DNA of 64,000 nucleotides from Meandrina meandrites (Eukaryota; Cnidaria; Anthozoa; Scleractinia; Meandrinidae): NCBI GenBank assembly GCA_963693305.1, contig OY855908.1, positions 32,562,805 to 32,626,804 of the forward strand, read 5' to 3'. Shown piece by piece: positions 1 to 10,165 of this stretch (position 1 is its first letter; each line of letters starts with the position of its first letter). The notes under the pieces were generated by a model. It saw only the letters and a program-made list of their open reading frames with translations, ran no database searches and was not told where the DNA came from. The position numbers and the translations under genes were made by a program.

Positions 1-520
1 GAGAGAAATTATTCACGTTAACATGGAAGTATCAGTAAGGATATATAAAATTGCTGCTGAGTGTAAATATATTTTCAGTTCTGTCAAACGAGATTCTTTG
101 CTTTCAAAATGCTCTGCGCCCGAACAAAATTGCTTTGACAATGGCGCCGACAGTCCGCATTTCGCCGTTTTCGAACTCTTAGAACTTTTTTTGTAAAGTT
201 CCAAAAGAATTAGTAAGCTTGCCAGGTATCAAACTTTGAACAGTGAAAATGAAACCTTATCTTTCAAGTAGTTTTCTTGTTTGTGATTTTTATGTTTTAC
301 CGCGGTGAACACCAACATAAGTTGGAAAGTCTGTAAAGTGCCTTTAAGAAATCTTGACAAATGCCTTGGTGTCGTCATATAAGTACGGAAAGTCATCGGC
401 TCCCTTCCTTGGTTATTATCTGTTGCTGAAAATCCATCTTTCTATGTATGTTAACGATTGTTTGAGGACCGTGTACTGCGTGGACGATAAATTTGCCATT
501 TACGTGTTTGTACCTTGCAG

Positions 521-723
521 ATGAAAGTATGGAAGAAGATGAGGACAGCGACTTGGAAACTACTCGCGTCGCCGAAGGAGCTTCGGGACAATCTGTTGTT
601 AACACGCCAATAGAAATGATGGACAGTGATGTTTCGCAGAGACGCCAACTTAGTACAGGAGAAAATTCTCACTTGGAAAATGTGAATTTCAGCTGGCTTC
701 AAGATTATTTCATGTCTTCTTGA
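521..723 (+). CDS. Terminal coding exon of an unidentified gene
   Basis: A pyrimidine-rich tract ending in a splice acceptor (ttgcag at 515-520) precedes an open frame that runs to TGA at 721-723. The last 67 or so residues are very acidic at the start (SMEEDEDSDLE) and end in a hydrophobic, aromatic tail (NFSWLQDYFMSS). The exon starts in phase 1, so one base of its first codon comes from an upstream exon. No upstream exon in the first 520 bases joins it in frame, so the rest of the gene is probably left of the window. I do not recognise the protein; it could be the acidic tail of a nuclear factor, but nothing here proves that. Confidence 0.45.
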
Positions 724-945
724 ACACTTCTTGATTTCTGTGGTCTTTGTGCTCGTTAATCAGATTATTGAATGTTAAATATACATATGTTTAATTTATT
801 ATTATTATTATTGAATTAAACTAGTACCTAGCGTCCTCTGCGATAATTCACTTGTTCCCAGCCTCTTTCTTACATTTGGCGTTTGCTGAAACAAGAACTT
901 GTAGTGACTAGGCCCATATAAACCATAAAATTTTCCCAAAATGTA

Positions 946-951
946 AATAAA
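946..951 (+). terminator. Polyadenylation signal of the terminal exon
   Basis: A canonical AATAAA lies about 220 bases after the stop codon at 723 and is followed by a T-rich stretch. This fits a 3' UTR of roughly 240 bases. A short TTA repeat (about 797-813) lies inside that UTR. Confidence 0.5.
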
Positions 952-2204
952 GTCTTTTTTTTTTCTCACATTGCTGCTGTCGCGCTGTTGTTAAGAAATC
1001 TTAAAGCCAGCCATCTCTAAAAATTCAATGCCTTCATAGAAGTTATAAGGGTTTTCGGCTACAATCACATAGCTGATCTTCTGTCTTTCTTCCCGACAAA
1101 CTCAGAAATTACCTCGTTTAAAGGCCAATCCCTTATGTTTATGGACATGCATCACGGATAGAACGATACACTAACATGTTCATACATTTTCCCGCCCCCG
1201 AATCAATATTTTACAGTGCAGTTTTATTTGACAGCGAGCTAGTGACTCGATAACAATTACGTGGAAACACGCTATTTTTTAAGACATAACAAACTTTGCT
1301 GGATAATGTTAATCTTTGCCCTAAAACATAATTTTAATAATCATTTAAACCATAATAATAGTTAAAATTTCAAAACTGTGCAGGTGGATTACAGCTTTGC
1401 ACAGGTTGTATTTACTTTCACTATATTTATTTTTACAGTTATGATTTTACTGCTAGTAAACAAAATAACAGATACTAGATATGGTTAATGAGCTGGAACA
1501 TTCACCTGCGAATCCAAAAACCAAAAAGAAATAATTTTTGTTTTGGATTTTTTGGATTTTTTTTAACAATGAAAGCGAAAAAAAAAAACAACAACAACTT
1601 AACATTCAATTTTCCCTCCTAATGGTTTAGAGTAAAAGTCGATATGGTCACTTTATGTTCAGGAATCTAGCAAATTTTATTGATTTACATTCCCTCTTTG
1701 CTTGTGTTTTCTTTATAAGCTAGGTTTGTCACTCTTGAGGGGCTAAATTGTTTGTTTTTGTTTCTAAGATTTTTTTTATCAAATTCCGTAGAAGGCGTTT
1801 TTGTCATAAGCTGCAAATAGGCTCTTCAAATCCTTGGAGTTTCAGTAAGCTGTACCGATTGCACGCCTAAGCCACAATACAAATAGTTTTTTTTTATCAT
1901 TGATAGGCAGTTAAGGTGATTCGTTTAAACCGTGAAACAATAGCTAGTGCGTAAAAGTCAAAACAAAACAAAAGAAAACAATGGAATTAATGTCTAACAG
2001 TATCTAACAATGTAATAACGATTTCACAGTTTAGTAAAATCACTCTATACGGAGTTCTTGACAAATTTTACCGTACGCTGGTCACGTACCCTGCTAGTTT
2101 CGTTGATGGAACTAAATTATGAGATAAATGAAATAATCCTCTCAGTGTGAAAGCAACTTAAGCAATTTTTTTAGCTTCAAAAAAATTCAAGGCTACAACG
2201 CAAT
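952..2204. other. Intergenic AT-rich DNA, nothing recognised
   Basis: Low-complexity A/T tracts and no open frame with splice support. No repeat family shared with the rest of the window was recognised. Confidence 0.4.
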
Positions 2205-2460
2205 TTGAACCCATGACCTCCGCGATACCGTTGCGTTGCTGTACCAACTGAGCTGTGAACCCTTGATACGTCGGGAGCAGGTCAATTGTAGGTTCTAACA
2301 GCGCGTTTTCAGTTCACAATTGTTGCACAAAAATAGAATTTAATTCCCGGAGAAATGGCTTGGTACACCAATATGGCCGCCGTTTCTATGTTTTGGAACA
2401 CCAATTTGACTGCCGTGACGACATGTGAGAACGCTTTTTTTTCCCGCAGATGGACTGGAT
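2205..2460 (-). repeat. tRNA-derived SINE remnant
   Basis: Read on the minus strand, 2209-2270 has a tRNA-like promoter: an A-box-like AGCTCAGTTGGTA and a B-box-like GGTTCAAAT, with the usual spacing. The flank toward 2460 contains a 'tggtacaccaa-tatgg' segment that also appears as the hairpin at 14751-14789, so it is probably part of a dispersed coral repeat. The anticodon arm does not fold well, so a functional tRNA is unlikely. Confidence 0.55.
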
Positions 2461-3559
2461 GTTTTTCATATATTCATTTTGTCGGAACTAAATTAGACAA
2501 ATTAGTTACAAAGTGCATCTGTTACTGAATGGGACTGGTTACCTGACTTCCTGCGAAAACAAAGGGCCAGCATTTGGAAAGTTTAGCTTCGCTAATGGAA
2601 CTAAACTAATTAAGGAGGCATTTTGAAACAATGAGATAATGAAATGTAAAAATGTTACCACTTAATTGGGTTTTTCGGATGATTGCTGGCGAGCACGACC
2701 GAACATCCAGGGCGTTTGTTACGGTAAATAGAACAGGGCATTTGATTGGCTTATTTTATCAAGCATTGTAAACTGACCTGAGGTGGGTACTAAATTAATC
2801 ATGGCGGTCACAGATCAAAAAAATATAGTACTAAATGGGGTTCATCGCGCTGAATACACAAAGAAGCAGAAGACGGGTTTGGATACAGAACAAGGGATAG
2901 AAGGTAAGTCGAAAAAGAAAGATCTTCTGATTATGAAATATGACGATAAATGTTTCGCTGTTTAACTGTTTTTTTAATGGACAATATTTGGTTTTTGTCG
3001 GGGAACGCTTTGAAACACTATTAATACGGGGGAAATTTGCTTCATAAGGTAAATCGCTGATTGTAATCAAAAAGGCTTTACAGCGTAGCTGCTAATGTAT
3101 CGTTGCCTCAAGGTTGGTGATTACAAAGCGTTCTGATAGAATACAATAAAGAAGTAACGAGGGCAATTGTTGGAATCTCAAAGTGAAGGATTTATGAAAA
3201 TTTCTGGAATTGGTTTGCCAAGAGAAAATGATACATTCAGCTGGCGAACTTCCTTGAAAACTAATATAAGAAAAATAACTTTTAATTATGAACGGAAAAC
3301 TCGAAAGAGCAAGTTACCGAAATATTTGTTCACTGAATGAACTGAGGTGATTTGAAAATCGCAGATGTACAGGTGTACAATTTTGAACGACATGACAAAA
3401 TGAATTTCTATTTGGGCGCGAACTGTTGTTAGTTCTTTAAAGGTTTTAAAACGTCAAATATGAATAAACACAAATGACTGAAATTCGGAAAATCGTTTCG
3501 TAACACAGAGTTTGCAGTTAAGAAAGAGTTTCGAAGAAGCCAAGAACTTGCAGTGAACA
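2461..3559. other. Intergenic DNA, nothing recognised
   Basis: No ORF with splice support and no repeat shared with other parts of the window. It leads into the signal-peptide exon of the pseudogene at 3560. Confidence 0.35.
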
Positions 3560-4558
3560 TTGAAGATTCTTGTGGTCTTGACCTTTGTCGTATTGATGTT
3601 TGCCATTGTGGGTAAGTTTAAAATTTATTGCGTGTAAATTATAAATTTCCAGAGTTCACTTCAAAATAAATTGGTCGTCTTGTTTCTCTGTTTTCCTTTC
3701 TTCACCTCATGTTTAATAACCTTTTCTAAGTGAAAATACTTTTATTTGTTAAAACGTTTACTAACAGGGCAACAGCCTAAACTTATCTACAAAATGTCAT
3801 TTCTTTTGTGCTTTCACACTTTTTTAATCCGAGTACGGATTTGGTTTCTTGAAGGACATTATATGCCATGACAACGATTAAAGGCACAGATGACCAAAGT
3901 GTACAGTTTGTCTGGATTTAAAATTGAGCGTAATGTAAGAGCTTGTATGGATTTGGAATTTAGTTTAAGATATCTCTTATTTTCCTTTGAAAAGCTACAA
4001 TAAAGCTCCAAACCTTACCTGGTGTCCTGTATTTGTCGTTGTAGTGCTTCGGAAAGCGATACGTGCGATTTTCATTTCAACGGTCGATAGGACCGCAATA
4101 CAAGCCTAAGGATGCGTTCTCCACTTTATCGAACGCAACAAAAACAGAACCTTCTAACTTCAAATTCTGATAATTGGAATTCAGAAAAACTTGTTAAGAA
4201 CCAATTTTTAATTTGCATTCTCCAAAATTCACTAGATTTGAAATGAAACAATCATTTCCAGTGAAAGAAAAACAGTTTGACAAAACCATTATAACACCCT
4301 TGCCCTTATAACTTTAATTTCCCTAAATTAGCGCTTCAATACACTTGTGAAGAGAGCCTCTTTATAATTGAAGTGCACCCATTTTCCCAATTTTTTTTTG
4401 ATCTTGTACTAGGAAAAAAATATTTTTTTATCTCCTAGCATGTACAGACACTAAAGCCCTCAAAGAAGGCAGTGGGAGAAGTGAAACAGTCATTCGAAGG
4501 AAATCTTCCTACTATAAAAGTAAGATTATCTTTGAAATATTATTGTTGCAGGTGTTTC

Positions 4559-4611
4559 ATTTTGCCGGTAGCAGCAAGATAAAATTTTTATCTTGCTGCT
4601 ACCGACAAAAT
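4559..4611. repeat. Near-perfect hairpin in the pseudogene's second intron
   Basis: Arms 4559-4584 and 4586-4611 are reverse complements with a single mismatch and almost no loop. The core arm is GGTAGCAGCAAGATAAAA. It starts about 40 bases after the exon 2 donor. Confidence 0.8.
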
Positions 4612-5056
4612 GTTCTTCAAATTCATATCCATTCTTTGTTGCCACATATTTTGGCGGGTAATAATTTCCTCACAACTCTCCCACAATGTTGGAAGTCAAG
4701 GACTCGTAATAAACAAAGATTCGAGAGAAAGAATCTGTAACCATTGTGAATAAATTTATTATTTTTGGTCGTGAAATACCAGATCAATATCATGAAACTT
4801 TGTACTATGCAGTCTGGCTTACTGTATTGTAAGCTGATATGATCGATCTATTCAAAAACCTGCTTTTAAACTGGGTCAGAAACTATAGTTAAAATTTTTA
4901 TTTGACAGACAACCTGCTCTATGAGGGTGCTCGAAAAATCTTGAAACTCCAAGTCAAATTTGATCTTATCTCTTAACTCGAGCTCTAACCCATGACATAA
5001 TTACTGACTAAAAAAATTCTGCATCGTTTAGATATGTTGACGTAAGAGGGCCATTA

Positions 5057-5279
5057 TTTAATAGATAATTACTGAGGTTCACGGCATTGCCTACATTATA
5101 TCCAATAATGCTGTGAACCTCAGTGGTCATCTATTATAATTATCGACCCTAAAACCCTATTTTTCTCTCTCTGCATTACATCGACGATTTCTGTCACTAC
5201 CACATTGATGTTTTGGTACATGTTGCAATCGTCGATATATTGCAGAGAGAGAACAATAGAATATTTGAAGGGTCAGTAA
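5057..5279. repeat. Two adjacent imperfect hairpins
   Basis: The first palindrome (about 5057-5146) pairs ACTGAGGTTCACGGCATT with its near complement. The second (about 5146-5279) pairs a CTCTCTCTGCA-TCGACGATT arm with its complement near 5228-5252. Both lie in the last intron of the EGF-like pseudogene, just before the third-exon acceptor. Confidence 0.65.
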
Positions 5280-5639
5280 TTCGTAACTTATTAACATTCA
5301 TTTATTACGTTAATTTATCTCCTAGAGTGTAACAAGGCTAAACGAAAAACGATGCACAACTGTTATGGGAACGGGAGATGTGAAGTCCACGAACTTAAAT
5401 TACGGGTGTAATGAGATGCAAATGCAGGCCTGGCATTGGTGGACGGTTTTGTGACCGACTCATATGAAAAAGAGTAAAAAAAGTGGTTTAATAAACATGT
5501 CATAATCACGTAATTTTTTTGCTGTTGTTTAAATTAAGTTCTTCGATGAGTTTGTAGCAAAGTTGACACGAACAGATTGAGGGACACCCAAGAAACCCTA
5601 AAGTGTGACATGGTGTCCCAAGCAACAAGTTAGTCTGTG

Positions 5640-5915
5640 TTCGAGCCAAATGGCCAATGCAGGCGGAGCTTATCCCGGTTTCTGTAGCATTAAGCGTCTA
5701 GAAGCATTTCTACTACCCTCTGGATGGGATGCTAGCTATAGTCAATCGCAGGGTTACCCTTAAGCATTATTTCGCCGGTACCCATGGGTGGAGAGGGGCA
5801 CTATGAGGGTGTCTTGTACAAGAACACAACACAAAGACCCCGGCCAAGGCTCGAACCCGGACCGTTTGCTCCCGAGTACAGCGCGCTAACCGTTAGGCCA
5901 CCGCGCCTCCCACCA
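5640..5915 (-). mobile_element. tRNA-derived SINE, family also present at 53 kb
   Basis: On the minus strand the head (5840-5915) reads as a tRNA-like unit with GGCCTAACGGTTAGCGCG and GGTTCGAGCC. The body includes GGGTACCGGCGAA, GGGTAACCCTGCGAT and GCATCCCATCCAG. The same body occurs on the plus strand at 53036-53272 in the same order, which supports one SINE family with two copies here. Confidence 0.75.
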
Positions 5916-6148
5916 ACAACACAAAAAAGGCCCCTTTTAATGCGCATGATCACAAGAACCGCTGACAATACACGACAGTTGTTTTTTCACCCTCGTCGCA
6001 GTCTTCGTTCCCCTCGTCGGGAAAAAGCGACCCTTGAAGGATCCGACGATTTGAAGCCCAAAATAATCGGACTTCCGGTTGAATTGCGCATGAGTAGCTT
6101 TCAAAAGCATGGGTCAACGAACTCCATTTGAAGGGTCGGGATATTATA

Positions 6149-6793
6149 AAGCCCTGGCCAAACAACCTCGTTCCCAGGGTCTCTCTCTCCCCGCTCCCAA
6201 GAGCGAGAGAAGAGAGACCCTGGTTGCGGCTGGTCACGTGATCTGGGTGACAAACCAAAACCGCAGGGAAGGTTGTTCCTCGACAACTGTAGGCTTAGTA
6301 TTGACAAAAGCAGTCTAAGCCGCCCCTCCCTTCAACGAATTTTTTGTCACCACCCAAATTCTGCGTGGCACGTGACCAGCCGCAACCAGGGTCTCTCTTC
6401 TCTCGCTCTTGGGGGCGGAGAGAGAGAGACCCTGGAAACGAGGTTGCTGGCCAAACGGTAACGCAAGTAGTCGCAAGTTGAACTTGCGTACAGACTTGCG
6501 TTGGGTGGCCAAACGGACTCGTAAGTCTACTCGCAAGTGCACGCAATTTGTCAAAATAAGCCATTTAAATGCTACTGCGCGGGCTCTAATATAGTACTTG
6601 AGGTAAACAGCGAGACTTGTGTTGACTTGCGTAGGGTGGCCAAACGGTGAAAAAACTTGCGTTGACTTGCGTGTAAATTTGATCTCGACCAAAGTGAACG
6701 CAAATCATCGTAAGTCAATGCAAGTGCACGGAAGTCGTGGCCAAACGGAGACGCAAGTAGAGTCTACTTGCCCCTCCGTTTGGCCAGGCCTTA
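6149..6793. mobile_element. MITE-like element with GGCCAAACGG inverted ends, split by an insertion
   Basis: The left end AAGCCCTGGCCAAAC and the right end (reverse complement AAGGCCTGGCCAAACGG) are inverted. The interior is full of repeated ACTTGCGT motifs on both strands. A second element (6164-6446) interrupts the left end, duplicating CTGGCCAAAC. Related ACTTGCGT-rich sequence occurs at 30110-30330 and 56400-56550. No ORF supports a transposase, so it would be non-autonomous. Confidence 0.6.
6164..6446. mobile_element. MITE with long inverted ends inside the 6149-6793 element
   Basis: Long imperfect inverted repeats of about 75 bases (6164-6240 and 6370-6445) begin AACCTCGTT and share CAGGGTCTCTCT and GGTCACGTG motifs. 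Direct repeats CTGGCCAAAC flank the element at 6154-6163 and 6447-6456. A 9-10 bp duplication fits a MULE-type target duplication. There is no coding capacity. Confidence 0.7.
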
Positions 6794-6973
6794 AGAAATT
6801 CTGAGACGAAATGCGCGTGAAATGATGGCCTAATTTCACTAGTCACCATTTGATTACCCATACACTCTACTCTAAAGGACGTCCATTCATCGCTAAAACT
6901 ACATTTATCTTTCCAAACGCCGCAAAGCTAATGAATTGTATAAGTAGTGTTGAATTCAGCCATTTATCTAACT

Positions 6974-7240
6974 TACAGTTGACTCCTGATAACTTGCACC
7001 CTCGCTAACTCGAACCTCGCGCTAACTCGAACCAAAATCGATTTTCCCTAGATTTCCGTCATACATTGACTGTAATTTTACCCTCGGTAACTCAAACCCT
7101 AGATAACTCCAACCTCCCGCTAACTCGAAGCAATTTTCGTTTCCCTTCAGGTCATTTTCTATATAATTTTACCTTCGATGACTCGAACCATGTCTGTCAA
7201 TACGTGACAAGTCAAAACAAACAGTTTACTGTAGTCCAGA
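6974..7240. repeat. Pogo/Tigger-like element remnant
   Basis: It starts with ACAGTTGACTCCTGATAACT, which resembles the end of the element at 36291-36465, followed by repeated GCTAACTCGAACC motifs typical of Tigger-type subterminal sequence. The right end is not clear. No transposase ORF is present. Confidence 0.45.
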
Positions 7241-8088
7241 ACATAAAATATATTTTGAAGCAGCGTCGTGCGAACTTTTTCTTTTCTTTTATATTACACA
7301 AAACGTGTCAGTTCAGTTCAGGTTCCGCTGGTTTTCACAATGTCGTGCTTCTTAACTCCTTTTTCAAAATGTCAATAAACCTCTTGGCTCCCTTGACTTC
7401 CCTATTCTGTAATTAAATTTGATTAAAATGTACACTGCATGAATGGAAAAGCATTCAACACCGACTATTTTGCGTTATGCAAAATAGGAGTTAAGATGGG
7501 GCTTTTGTCCATTCCTGTTAAGTCCATTCCTGTTAAACTATTAATTTATGCATGAAATTTGTATTTTACGCGTCTTAAACGCGTCTTCCCGTGTCTCCCC
7601 TGCTACGTATCGTTTTGCACCGAAGTCGCACTATTGCGTTCTGTTTATATATTTGGGGGATAGTACAGAGGCATATGTTTGCTCTAGATTTGATCGATAA
7701 TCCATATTATTTAATTGTTTTACCATTCGTTCGTAGTCTTCGTAAATTAAACGGGGTTGACAACTTCAGTTACTACAAAGTTTGCATTTTGAACATACCT
7801 TTCGAAGAGCGTCGTGACTAAATTCAAAGGAATTTAATTTGCGTCGAGGTGGCGAATAATGCGAATCGTCTCGAATCTTCGCCAAAATGTTGATTATTGA
7901 TTCACAGTTAACACTCGAGCACTTTTTTTGTTGACTTATTAGGCGTCTCGATTTTGACCAGTGCTAGCGGCGTTGTTGCCACGTGTTGTCTAAGATCGAA
8001 TCAGGAACGAAAACTGTGACCTCAAAAAAAAGCGACTTTGTACACGTATTTTCCATCGGGTGCATATATACAGCATAAATTAAAAGCT
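7241..8088. other. Intergenic DNA, nothing recognised
   Basis: Short ORFs only, without splice or composition support. Confidence 0.35.
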
Positions 8089-8425
8089 GATTTCCAGCCC
8101 GTACTGCGCAGTCGCGGAGTTTGCTTCCTTTTTTGTTTTGAATTCGTTGCTGACGTCACACTTCGGTAATAGCGAAGATGAAGTTTTTTAGTCCGCCAGA
8201 ACGGGTCGTTTCGTTCAAGAATGCTCGATGAGTTCAAACGTCGTTTTTTTGAATAGCGTGGATGTTCTTCTTGTCGTTATTATTGTTTTGCAAGGACATC
8301 TAGTCCTACAAATGAAGAAAAAGGTACGTTTGTTCCAGAATTTTTATCTTTGCCAGTAAACATTCTTTCGTGCGAGGCTCACATAAACATTGCAGTCGGA
8401 TATTGCGCAGTACGGACTGGAAATC
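8089..8425. mobile_element. MITE with 22-bp inverted ends
   Basis: The ends 8089-8110 and 8404-8425 are inverted repeats matching at 21 of 22 positions (core CCGTACTGCGCA). The 337-bp body lacks a transposase. Confidence 0.6.
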
Positions 8426-9000
8426 ATCTTCAAGTCGATAAAAATTGTTTTCTTAGTGTGTTATAACCTAAAATTGAACTGTTGATTTGCGAAATTTCCG
8501 TGGCTTGTTCAAGTCTTTCTCTAGTTATCTGCTGGTTGGCTGATTTCTTTGGCGGGAAATTAATAATCTTTCTACATGCCGTCACCCCGTGAATTGCGCG
8601 CGTACAGCGCTTTTTCCTGTTTTCATTTTTATGCAGAGGATCGGTAACTGTTGTTAGTAATCCTTCTATAAAATATTAAAACTGTCTAATTAAAGGTTTC
8701 CTTAAACGATTAGGTCGGTTTACGTTACTGATCAGTTGTTAACTCATCAAAAAGCTTGTAAAATTCTTTCTACTAGATAAGTCACGATAAGTAGATCTAA
8801 GTAACCTGAACATGTAGAAGGTCTAAGTATTATCGTTTCTTTCGGTTTACTGCTAGCTAGATAAATATTATGTCAAAGCGACTAATAAGTTAAAAAAAGA
8901 ATAATAATTAGTTCTCTACACAGCCACGTTTGCATTACATTTCTATAAATATTAGCTTTGTTGCGCGAATCAACAAACATTGTTAAATATACAAATTCAA

Positions 9001-9250
9001 TATTCTCTTGTTCAGTACAAGACAAGTAACTTTTTAGATTGAATTAATCGTAGTCGTGTATGTTTGATTATAATAACGGCTTAAAACGGCCGAAGACTTT
9101 TGAGTGTCGACCGTAAACGTTTGATTTTACTTTAGTGTAACAAGGGGGAACAAATCGAAACAAAGCGGAATTAAAAGAAAGCGTTATTGCCAAGACTGTC
9201 CGACCAACGTTCGGTGAAGTTCAGTTATGATTCCCGTCAATTCTGTTAAT
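9001..9250 (+). repeat. Dispersed repeat, second copy at 55288-55595
   Basis: The segment with CTTGTTCAGTACAAGACAAG, TTTTTAGATTGAATTA, AACAAGGG..GAAACAAAG and CCAAGACTGTCCGA recurs in the same order and orientation at 55288-55595, with indels. Neither copy has a convincing ORF. Confidence 0.7.
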
Positions 9251-9274
9251 TGTGTTAATTAACCACGAGCAGTA

Positions 9275-9567
9275 ATTAACTAAGCATTGAAGATTGTATA
9301 TTTGGTTTTAAATCGTGGATTCTCGCTTTCGATTGATCGAGTGTTACCCCGATCATCGACACAAATTTTGTCGGCGGTGCGTTTGCAGATTAGTCCGGTT
9401 CGACCAAAATTTGTCAAGTCACAACAAACCATCCGCACTTGTAGAGCGTTGGTCATGACAAAAACTTTGTCAAAATAAACAACTTTTATGCTAGTGCGGA
9501 TAGGCTCTAACTAAGCATTGGAGATTGTATATTTGATTTAAAAGCATGGGTTCTCGCTTTCGAATAA
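9275..9567 (+). repeat. About 60-bp direct repeat flanking a 170-bp insert
   Basis: Copies at 9275-9333 and 9508-9567 share CTAAGCATTG-AGATTGTATATTTG and TTCTCGCTTTCGA. The DNA between them contains inverted AAATTTTGTC/GACAAAAACTTTGTC motifs, as if an element had inserted and duplicated its surroundings, although 60 bp is long for a target duplication. Confidence 0.5.
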
Positions 9568-10165
9568 GAGCTTTTTATTGAGTTCAATGAAGCAGAAAAA
9601 CAAGGGATAAATAATGAACAGGACGAGCGGAAGTCTGAAGTGTACAGGTGATGTCAGAATCGATACATTTTGCTCCGTTAACAAAACAGTCGATTTCCCG
9701 TCTTGACCAAACATGTGCAAAATTACGTTAGTTGATTGGCAAGAAGGGAAAGGATACTTATCACAGAAACTCCAAAGGATTTGTCCTCATCTAGAGGCCG
9801 CTTTTCAGAAGTACGGAAATAGCATCATGTGCAGTCATTCTTCAGCCTGTGCGCGACCATTGTCTGTTTGTCTGTCGTTATATATTGAGGTTTTCCACTA
9901 TAAGGCCTTTTGTATTCTAACCATTAAGTCACCAAGAGACAATGCTTCAAATGTATAGTTTCTGAAATGTTTGGATAAGCTTAAGCTCGAGAAAAAACCC
10001 GTTACCGTGAATTTATTAACAATGATAACACGTACTAGACTTTATACTGCTTTCATCAAGACTCGACTTATTTCCTCAACTGATCCTTTTTGCAGTCCAA
10101 TTGCATACTCGAATTTATATTTTCCACGTACGAAAAGAAAAATTTATCCTGCTCTTTTAACGAGC

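Larger units (their letters stand above)
3560..5467 (+). pseudogene. Broken gene for a small secreted EGF-like peptide
   Basis: Three exons with good splice sites are visible: 3560-3611 (donor gtaagt), 4439-4519 (acceptor tctcctag, donor gtaag) and 5326-5467 (acceptor tctcctag). Exon 1 encodes a short hydrophobic signal peptide. Exon 2 encodes a short propeptide-like segment with a dibasic RR. Exon 3 carries an EGF-like cysteine pattern: C-x9-C-x5-C, then, in another frame, C-x-C-x8-C followed by D. Two lesions are seen. The expected start codon is TTG at 3560, with an in-frame TGA just upstream and no alternative ATG. A one-base frame slip near 5400 brings a stop at 5409-5411 before the second half of the EGF fold, whose frame stays open to 5465-5467. 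In anthozoans such peptides may be growth-factor-like or venom EGF-like toxins; the sequence cannot decide which. Confidence 0.6.
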
